From: Bacillota bacterium
GTDB lineage: Bacteria > Bacillota > Clostridia > Christensenellales > CAG-138
Assembly: GCA_023451115.1 (NCBI GenBank)
Contig: JAEXFV010000150.1
Location: 1-5,744 of the forward strand
Reading direction: 5' to 3'
DNA length: 5,744 nucleotides
The position numbers and the translations under genes are program-made. Below, piece after piece: positions 1 to 4,907 of the stretch (the stretch's first letter is position 1; each line of letters starts with the position of its first letter). The notes beneath the pieces are model-generated. The model was not told where the DNA came from and did not search any database. It saw only the letters and a list, made by a program, of their open reading frames with translations.

Positions 1-930
1 GGCGTGCTCATGTGCTGCTGTGCTGGCGGTATTACCGCGCGTAGCACGCTGCCGGTGATCCGGGAAAGCGCAGCTGGCCGTATGGTGTCAATCGAGATCA
101 AGGGACTTACCAGCGGCCACTCCGGCGTAGAGATTGATAAGGGCCGCGCCAACGCCAATGTGTTGATGGCCAGGATGCTCAGCGGTTTGGCGCAGAAGGC
201 GGATTATCGTATTGTTGCCCTGGCGGGTGGCACGCGCGAGACGGCCATTGCAGCTGTTGCTAACGCAAAGCTTGTGGCAGAGGAAAAAAATGTGGAAGCG
301 CTCCGGACAGCGGCTCAGGCGCTTGCTGATGCCTTGCGCAAAGAATATGCCACCACTGAGCCAGGCTTGGCGATAGAGGTAAGCATGGGCGAAAAAGAGA
401 CTGCTTCCGCGCTCACGCAAGAGAGTACGCGGCTCGTCTATAGCGTGCTGCTGGCCCTGCCCGACAGCGTGCAGGCTATGAGCGCCGATATGCCTGGATT
501 GGTGCAGACCTCTACGAATATGGGCGTAGTAGAGCTTAGGGAGGCGCAACTGTATATCTCTAATTCCATTCGCAGCGCTATGACTACACAAAAACACTGG
601 ATATTTGATAAAGTAGCAGCCATTGTGCGGATGGCGGGCGGCAGCACGGAGGCCAACGGGGATTACCCGGGTTGGGCCTACAACCCGCATTCCGTGCTAA
701 AGGATACCATTCTGGCCTGCTATGAAAAACTGACTGGAAAGCAGGCGACGGTGGAGGCTGTCCACGCAGGAATTGAATGTGGGCTCTTTGCGGATAGTAT
801 TCCCAACCTAGATTGCGTATCCATCGGCCCAACCATGGGTAATGTGCATACCCCGAACGAGTATCTGAGCATCTCCTCGACCGAGCGCACTTACACGCTG
901 CTTAAGATGGTGCTCGCGCAGAGTAAATAA
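1..930 (+). CDS. pepD: PepD-type aminoacyl-histidine dipeptidase (M20 metallopeptidase), 5' end missing
   Basis: This is the last 309 codons of a beta-Ala-His/Xaa-His dipeptidase; family members are about 480 residues, so roughly a third lies left of the window. The frame is open from base 1, so the first Met or Val codon near the edge is not a real start. I recognise the family by recalled similarity to E. coli PepD: CAGGI near the start, GLTSGHSGVEI followed by GRANAN (lid/dimerisation domain), YPGW, the HAGIECGLF block, and SIGPT before the C-terminal zinc-ligand His in VHTPNE (fragment residue 283, bases 847-849). The other expected zinc ligands precede the window. Family role: cytosolic Zn-dependent hydrolysis of dipeptides such as carnosine or Xaa-His, giving amino acids for nutrition. 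A run of three Cys precedes AGG where E. coli has one. It ends with TAA just upstream of a terminator and is convergent with the minus-strand permease. Confidence 0.93.
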   Translation, partial: GVLMCCCAGGITARSTLPVIRESAAGRMVSIEIKGLTSGHSGVEIDKGRANANVLMARMLSGLAQKADYRIVALAGGTRETAIAAVANAKLVAEEKNVEALRTAAQALADALRKEYATTEPGLAIEVSMGEKETASALTQESTRLVYSVLLALPDSVQAMSADMPGLVQTSTNMGVVELREAQLYISNSIRSAMTTQKHWIFDKVAAIVRMAGGSTEANGDYPGWAYNPHSVLKDTILACYEKLTGKQATVEAVHAGIECGLFADSIPNLDCVSIGPTMGNVHTPNEYLSISSTERTYTLLKMVLAQSK

Positions 931-947
931 CATATGTAGTAGGGCCG

Positions 948-976
948 GGCCGCCTGATATCAGGCGGCCTTATTCT
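948..976 (+). terminator. Intrinsic terminator behind pepD
   Basis: Bases 948-969 form a perfect 22-base palindrome (GGCCGCCTGAT and its complement), giving a GC-rich hairpin. The 3' side is only moderately T-rich (TTATTCT). It begins 17 bases after the pepD stop codon, which fits a terminator for that gene. On the minus strand the hairpin is not followed by Ts, so it is unlikely to serve the convergent permease as a classic intrinsic terminator. Confidence 0.75.
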
Positions 977-1240
977 ATACTTGAGTGAGATGGCGAAGCT
1001 GACGCACAAAAAAACTCCCGCAATGCTGATGCACGACAGGGGGTATACCACAAACACTGCCTTTGACTACAATAGAGCTATTCAAGCTGCCATATAGGAA
1101 AAAGGCGGTTTTATGACGAAACTGGAGAACAGTTTAGCACGCACAAAATGAATGTGTAAGTACTATATAGTATCCCCTATAGGAAATTTAAATGAGTCAA
1201 ATCGGTTAGGAGGGTTTTCTCATAAAAGGATAGGTTGCCA
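977..1240. other. Intergenic spacer between convergent genes, with an interrupted mini-frame
   Basis: No recognisable gene is present here. A plus-strand frame starts at ATG 990, begins MAKLTHKKTPAMLMHDRGYT, meets TAG at 1095-1097 after 35 codons, then stays open in the same frame for 17 further codons (EKGGFMTKLENSLARTK) to TGA at 1149-1151. There is no convincing Shine-Dalgarno site before 990 or before the internal ATG at 1113. I do not recognise the peptide. It could be a remnant of a small gene broken by one stop, or chance. No intrinsic terminator for the minus-strand permease is obvious in this spacer. Confidence 0.3.
1161..1183. repeat. Two adjacent short palindromes
   Basis: TACTATATAGTA (1161-1172) is a perfect 12-base palindrome. 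CCTATAGG (1176-1183) is a second, 8-base palindrome three bases later. They lie downstream of the permease stop codon and could be an operator-like site or chance in AT-rich DNA. They are too weak to form a terminator stem. Confidence 0.3.
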
Positions 1241-2536
1241 CTACTTCAATATTGTGTTTCGCCTTTTATCCATAAGCCCGTCCCATCCGCGTAATACGAT
1301 GTATGATATAACAGCTGAACCCAAAGCAACAATGAGAATACGGCTATTAATGCCTTTATATATCCAGAATAAAACAGCAACCATAATACTAAATAAAAAG
1401 GCAATCAAAGGCATAAAGCCCTTTGTCTTTCCCAACTTTTTGCTTATCAGCATTTCAGTTAAGATGATCCCAGTCAATGAGACAGCGCCCAGCGTTAAGA
1501 AGCGGGCGAATTGGGATAAATACCTGCCAATGCCCATTGAACCCACGATCATGGCTAGTCCGCCCAATATCAAAACCACTGATTTATGGGAAATATCTCC
1601 GCCCACAGCCGTTTTTTTCAAAATGTTCTGCAGCGCCAAACTGCCAAAATAGGTGTTGACATTTTGGGTTGTATAGGTGCACATCGATAAACAGATTAGG
1701 CCCGGAGCGGTAAGCCCTAGCATATAAATCGAATAGGTAAGATCGAGCGCTCCAGTTGCTTGGGCAAGCGCAATTCCACACAAGTTGCACAATGCCAGAG
1801 TAGCTCCGTACACTGCTGTACACCCAAGGACAGAACGCCTGGTCTTGGCAAACCTGCATAAATCTGCCATAGTTGTTGCGGACATCGCATAGTTGCCGAT
1901 TACGGTAGAAATAATAGTAGATGTAGAGATGGTTTCACGGGGCTGAGGCTGCGGCAATAAACCAAAGTTAGCCATGGAGCTTGCATGGATCACCATATAT
2001 ACCGCAAACAAAATAATTGCAGGAACCAAAAGCCTGGCGAGCCATTCCATGCTTTTCCATCCATAGAGTGAGCAGAAAGCTCCTAACGCGATAAAAAGAA
2101 TGATAGTAAGCGGAATAGGTAAGCTCCAACCTTTGAAGAGCTCCTTCGTGATGGTAGCGAGCCATGATCCATTCATCCCCATCCAGCCGATCATTGCTAG
2201 GATGACGAAAGAAGAAAACAGCAAAGAGGTTGGCGCACCCAATATTTTTGTGATTAAGGCTGCGTTGGTGCTGCCTGAGCGTTGCCCCAATATGCCCCAA
2301 AAAAGTGCGATAAAAAACAACACCAAATTTCCGGCGATGCAGGCACACAATGCTTCCCAGAACGGCATGGAATTTCCTGCCTGCATACCAACTTTTATGC
2401 CGGATGTGGAGAGCGAAAAGCCAATCAAAACCAACAATAAAATACGCGTCGGTTTACGTTTATCAGCGGGTATAGGAGAAAAGGAATACTCGTAAACTTC
2501 CTGATGCGTAAGAATGGTATGTTCTATTTTGTCCAA
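1241..2536 (-). CDS. NCS1-family (CodB-like) nucleobase:cation symporter
   Basis: The product is a 431-residue polytopic membrane protein, close to the length of CodB (about 420). It belongs to the cytosine/purine/hydantoin/thiamine permease family (NCS1, LeuT fold), which imports nucleobases or related heterocycles with Na+ or H+. Visible support: a hydrophilic N-terminus to about residue 30, then about 12 hydrophobic segments; the TM3 Gly-Trp pair (residues 117-118, GWMGMNGSW), where family members place a substrate-stacking Trp; the block TTMADLCRFAKTRR (221-234), matching CodB TADFVRFGR; and TTQNVNTY (289-296), matching CodB TTNDNALY, an Asn-bearing substrate-site segment. The start is TTG at 2536-2534 with a well-placed Shine-Dalgarno site; the next in-frame Met (residue 51) would cut TM1. 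The stop is TAG. It follows the diguanylate cyclase by 30 nt and is probably co-transcribed. The exact substrate cannot be assigned. Confidence 0.88.
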   Translation of the reverse strand: MDKIEHTILTHQEVYEYSFSPIPADKRKPTRILLLVLIGFSLSTSGIKVGMQAGNSMPFWEALCACIAGNLVLFFIALFWGILGQRSGSTNAALITKILGAPTSLLFSSFVILAMIGWMGMNGSWLATITKELFKGWSLPIPLTIILFIALGAFCSLYGWKSMEWLARLLVPAIILFAVYMVIHASSMANFGLLPQPQPRETISTSTIISTVIGNYAMSATTMADLCRFAKTRRSVLGCTAVYGATLALCNLCGIALAQATGALDLTYSIYMLGLTAPGLICLSMCTYTTQNVNTYFGSLALQNILKKTAVGGDISHKSVVLILGGLAMIVGSMGIGRYLSQFARFLTLGAVSLTGIILTEMLISKKLGKTKGFMPLIAFLFSIMVAVLFWIYKGINSRILIVALGSAVISYIVLRGWDGLMDKRRNTILK

Positions 2537-2541
2537 TCAAC

Positions 2542-2547
2542 TCACCT
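2542..2547 (-). promoter_or_regulatory. Ribosome binding site deciding the TTG start of the permease
   Basis: On the minus strand the sequence AGAAGGTGAG (2550-2541) contains AGGTGA, a 6-base match to the 3' part of the anti-Shine-Dalgarno complement, 5 nt before TTG 2536. No ATG or GTG start lies nearby in frame, so this site supports the TTG start. Confidence 0.65.
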
Positions 2548-2566
2548 TCTTTTTGCTATATTTCGA

Positions 2567-4372
2567 TTATTCAGATATAATGTGGAAATAGTCTCTTCCA
2601 TGCTTTTTTGCGGCGTACAATGCCTGGTCGGCTAGCTTAAACGCATCATCTAAGGTGTATTCCGACATTACGACTCCTCCAATACTGAGCGTTACTGGAA
2701 GATTTTCACCTTTGTATTGGTATTCTTTCATTGCGGCCTGCAAAAGTCGGCATCTGTCCTGGATCCGTTCAATATTGTTCGCAGCACCGATTAGATAAAG
2801 CAAGATTTCATCCCCGCCCCAACGGCAGATAATATCACCCTTCCGGAAGATGCGCTGTAAATGGCCGCTAAGGGATGCAAGAACGCTATCGCCACAGTCA
2901 TGACCATACGTGTCATTGAAGGTCTTGAAGTGATCTACATCGATCAGCATCAGGATATCATGCCTTGTACCATTTTGGTTTTGCAAATGTTTTTGGATTT
3001 CCACCTCTGCGCCTGCGCGGTTATATAGGCCAGTCAGCTTGTCATATCGGCTTAAGTGCAGCAGATTCTCTTTTTCCTGATACTCATGTTCCGTATTGGT
3101 GAGATATCCAATTAGACTGACAGGCCGCTGGTAGGCTTCATTTGTGGAAAGCACAGAGAAGATCAGGAAAAAATGTTGCCATTCTCCATTGGTCATGCGG
3201 CATTCCAATTCGGTGCTGTGAGTTTCGCCCATCATGCCTTCGACTAACAACTGTTCTAATTGTTCTGCAGTTAAGGAAATTCCTTTATCCGGGGTGCTTA
3301 AATACATGCTGCACTCCTTAATCTCACTTGGTAAGGAAAGTTGATCGGCGTGTTGCCCGAAAATTGCCAAAGTATCTTCCATGCAGTTATAGCTCAAGCC
3401 AATCCCTTCAACGGTGTCAGCCAGAAAGCGATAGCTTGCTTCATGCCCATGCAGGGAAATGGCACGGTGGCTCTTGGTGCGCATATACAAAATCGTTATA
3501 AGGCACACCAGAAAAGCTACCGCAAGAACTGTGCTAATAATTTCAAATGGATATCGATACACAAAGTCCAGGACATTGTTAACTCCAACCCGGCCATATG
3601 TCAGGCTAGCGTTAATATCCATTCTATTCAAGGATGCGATGGAATGATTGAGCAACTGCTTTAAAACAGGGCTTTCCCCCGGGTGTAAGCCAAAACGATA
3701 TTCTACACCCAGATACAATGGAATCACGGTGAGCTCACGGTTTTCAAATCGTTGGACATAATCCAACCCGGTAAACATGTTGCAATACATGGCATCCGCT
3801 TGGCCAGTACGCACCGCTAATAGGCATTCATCCAATGTGCTAAATTTAAGGTAAGAGATGGTTGTGCGGGTAGAAATAGCATGTTCGCCTTCCACCTGTG
3901 CTATGGTCAATGAAGACTGGTTGCCAAGATCAACTGCCTTGTTGTGAATCATCATGATATCCGCTTCCAAGTATGGTTCGGTTACGTCAAGCGGGCCAGT
4001 GGGGCCGGGCTTTTGGTAATTCATTGCCATAGCAGCAACATCGGCAGAACCTTCCTCTACTAGTTGGAGTGCTTTTAAATAACTGTCGGCTTTGACCAGT
4101 TCGATTTGCAGGCCGGTCTCTGCCTCCAAAAAATGCAAAATGTCCACAGCCAATCCCTGATACGCTGCGTGAGTGTCATCCAGTGATACAATAGGATTCC
4201 ATCCATCGACTGCTGCTACTTGCAATACTTTTTTCTGTTGCACATATGCCTTTTCCTCATCGGAAAGATGCATATGTGAGGGCTCCTCAGCAGCATATGC
4301 GGGGACGCAGTACATAACAAATACTGATAATAGTATAAAAATGCAGATTTTTTTGAATTCAATATTTTTCAT
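2567..4372 (-). CDS. Membrane sensor diguanylate cyclase: SBP_bac_3-like domain, TM helix, PAS-like domain, GGDEF
   Basis: This 601-residue protein is predicted to make c-di-GMP from two GTP in response to an extracytoplasmic ligand. In order: a signal peptide (residues 1 to about 28, cleavage near AYA-AEE); a solute-binding family 3-like sensor (about 47-265); a membrane helix (about 275-297); a PAS-like domain (about 312-425); and a GGDEF domain (about 440-600). The cyclase core has the metal-binding Asp in LIDVDHFKTFND (D478), the YGHDCGD block, and GGDEI at 519-523, with the final Phe of GGDEF replaced by Ile. The inhibitory I-site RxxD is intact (RKGD, 510-513), exactly five residues before GGDEI, so product feedback is expected. 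The sensor lacks the Arg usual in the T-x-x-R ligand motif of amino acid binders (segment NYQKPGPTGPLDVTEPY). I chose ATG 4372 because a Shine-Dalgarno site precedes it and a clean signal peptide follows; TTG 4396 would add eight residues. The NCS1 permease follows 30 nt downstream. Confidence 0.9.
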   Translation of the reverse strand: MKNIEFKKICIFILLSVFVMYCVPAYAAEEPSHMHLSDEEKAYVQQKKVLQVAAVDGWNPIVSLDDTHAAYQGLAVDILHFLEAETGLQIELVKADSYLKALQLVEEGSADVAAMAMNYQKPGPTGPLDVTEPYLEADIMMIHNKAVDLGNQSSLTIAQVEGEHAISTRTTISYLKFSTLDECLLAVRTGQADAMYCNMFTGLDYVQRFENRELTVIPLYLGVEYRFGLHPGESPVLKQLLNHSIASLNRMDINASLTYGRVGVNNVLDFVYRYPFEIISTVLAVAFLVCLITILYMRTKSHRAISLHGHEASYRFLADTVEGIGLSYNCMEDTLAIFGQHADQLSLPSEIKECSMYLSTPDKGISLTAEQLEQLLVEGMMGETHSTELECRMTNGEWQHFFLIFSVLSTNEAYQRPVSLIGYLTNTEHEYQEKENLLHLSRYDKLTGLYNRAGAEVEIQKHLQNQNGTRHDILMLIDVDHFKTFNDTYGHDCGDSVLASLSGHLQRIFRKGDIICRWGGDEILLYLIGAANNIERIQDRCRLLQAAMKEYQYKGENLPVTLSIGGVVMSEYTLDDAFKLADQALYAAKKHGRDYFHIISE

Positions 4373-4376
4373 TCTG

Positions 4377-4384
4377 CCCTTTCT
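4377..4384 (-). promoter_or_regulatory. Ribosome binding site for the diguanylate cyclase
   Basis: AGAAAGGG on the minus strand lies 4 nt before ATG 4372. The alternative in-frame TTG at 4396 has no such motif. The spacing is short but the purine run is clear. Confidence 0.55.
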
Positions 4385-4462
4385 AACTGCGTGCAAACAT
4401 CTTATCTATCTGAAGCAATACAGGCTGCAGCTTTCCGGATAAAGAATTTTCCTCATGTACAA

Positions 4463-4494
4463 TTAACTGGTAAAATATTCCATTTACGCTCCTT
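4463..4494 (-). other. Possible leader micro-ORF (MEYFTS) in the cyclase 5' UTR
   Basis: AAGGAG (4494-4489) stands 5 nt before ATG 4483, a nearly ideal ribosome binding site, yet the frame closes after six codons (TAA 4465-4463). It lies about 90 nt upstream of the cyclase start. It could be a translated leader that affects expression, or the decayed start of a lost gene. Nothing in the peptide suggests an attenuator. Confidence 0.25.
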
Positions 4495-4543
4495 CAGAGT
4501 TTCAAACGTTTCAGCCAAAGCGCCCTTAGCTCATCAATTTAAA

Positions 4544-4572
4544 ATTGTAAGACTTTATAGATAAAAAAGCAA
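4544..4572 (-). promoter_or_regulatory. Candidate sigma-70-type promoter for the cyclase-permease unit
   Basis: On the minus strand TTGCTT (4572-4567) and TACAAT (4549-4544) are separated by 17 nt. The -10 matches the consensus at 5 of 6 bases and the -35 only at TTG. Transcription would start near 4537 and leave a leader of about 165 nt. In AT-rich DNA such pairs are common, so support is moderate at best. Confidence 0.35.
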
Positions 4573-4688
4573 CTTTTACACTTTCTGGAATTTTTTTACC
4601 CAAATATATTTTTGGAAGCCAATTATTATTTAACCATAATATTCGTATTGAAACCACTTTTTCATAACCGATAATACCACCCCATTAC

Positions 4689-4725
4689 GGAAAAACAATG
4701 GACTTCCGGGAATAAGCGAAAGTCC
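4689..4725 (-). terminator. Intrinsic terminator of the GntR transcription unit
   Basis: On the minus strand GGACTTTCG (4725-4717) pairs with CGGAAGTCC (4708-4700), nine base pairs including one G-U, around an 8-nt loop. It is followed by ATTGTTTTTCC, a good T tract. It lies 23 nt beyond the double stop of the membrane tail and about 180 nt beyond the GntR stop. It therefore appears placed for a gene ending at the tail rather than at the GntR stop, and it separates this unit from the cyclase promoter. Confidence 0.8.
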
Positions 4726-4748
4726 AGGAGAATGGCAGGTTTGCGGTA

Positions 4749-4907
4749 TTATTATCGACGTTGCCGCCTGCGCAGGAAAATCTCGGCTGCCAGTGCTGCA
4801 ATTGCCAGTATGATGATAGATGATACCAAGGGGCGGAGCGGGGGAGGCGGTAATACTTGTTTGGAGTGTTATCCTCCAAATTGAGGCGGCGGTAACAAGG
4901 CGGCGGA
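4749..4907 (-). pseudogene. In-frame membrane-tail remnant behind the GntR stop codon
   Basis: Reading on in the GntR frame past TAA 4910-4908 gives SAALLPPPQFGG, a second TAA (4871-4869), then HSKQVLPPPPLRP, a clear transmembrane segment (LVSSIIILAIAALAAEIFL) and a basic end RRRQRR closed by TAATAA (4754-4749). No ATG, GTG or Shine-Dalgarno-supported start exists for this segment, so by itself it is not a normal gene. A Pro-rich linker, one hydrophobic helix and an Arg cluster is the classic end of an anchored protein. The basic tail predicts C-terminus inside, hence N-terminus outside, which does not suit a cytosolic DNA-binding protein. It may be the end of a lost surface or membrane protein, or a decayed or readthrough extension of the regulator. 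No LPXTG sortase motif is present. The membrane-tail reading is clear; its status is inference. Confidence 0.55.
4860..4880 (-). repeat. Perfect 7-bp stem-loop enclosing the second in-frame stop
   Basis: TTTGGAG (4880-4874) and CTCCAAA (4866-4860) are exact inverted repeats around the loop GATAACA, which carries the in-frame TAA. Neither side has a T tract, so it is not an intrinsic terminator. The sequence TTACCGCC occurs at 4895-4888 and again at 4853-4846, exactly 42 nt (14 codons) apart and flanking this hairpin, and encodes LPP-type Pro runs both times. Confidence 0.5.

Larger units (their letters stand above)
4397..4688. other. AT-rich upstream region of the cyclase-permease unit
   Basis: This stretch is visibly poorer in G and C than the genes on both sides. 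It holds the candidate promoter, a leader of about 165 nt and a micro-ORF. A minus-strand frame is open from 4684 to 4529 (about 52 codons, TAA at 4528-4526), including NWLPKIYLGKK and ESVKVAFLSIKSYNFKLMS, but it has no start with a Shine-Dalgarno site, so I do not call it a gene. A further 25-codon frame (4530-4456, starting AKGALAETFETLKER) follows in another phase. Together these might be a decayed small gene, but chance is at least as likely. I see no purine, c-di-GMP or T-box riboswitch core. Confidence 0.4.

Noticed and set aside
88..690. Minus-strand open frame of 200 codons
   Set aside because: It is antisense to the well-matched PepD coding region and its translation resembles no family.
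1152..1652. Plus-strand open frame of 166 codons
   Set aside because: It lies almost wholly opposite the clear NCS1 permease gene, has no family features and no ribosome binding site.
4397..4540. Purine or c-di-GMP riboswitch in the leader of the cyclase-permease unit
   Set aside because: Looked for because of the gene functions, but no recognisable conserved core or convincing multi-helix fold is visible.
4529..4684. Minus-strand open stretch of about 52 codons in the AT-rich spacer
   Set aside because: It lacks a supported start, and open runs of this length are plausible by chance, so it is mentioned only in the spacer entry.
4752..4868. LPXTG-type sortase signal in the tail
   Set aside because: The Pro-rich segment reads LPPPPL rather than LPXTG. 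The tail has the TM-plus-basic architecture but not the sorting motif.
4860..4880. Hairpin as the terminator of the GntR gene
   Set aside because: It lacks a T tract on either strand, while a proper terminator lies at 4689-4725.
4734..4886. Plus-strand 50-codon frame starting MAGLRYYYRR behind AGGAG
   Set aside because: The Arg-rich and Gly-rich composition is explained by its being the complement of the Pro/Arg-coding tail, and the ribosome site is only 2 nt from the ATG.
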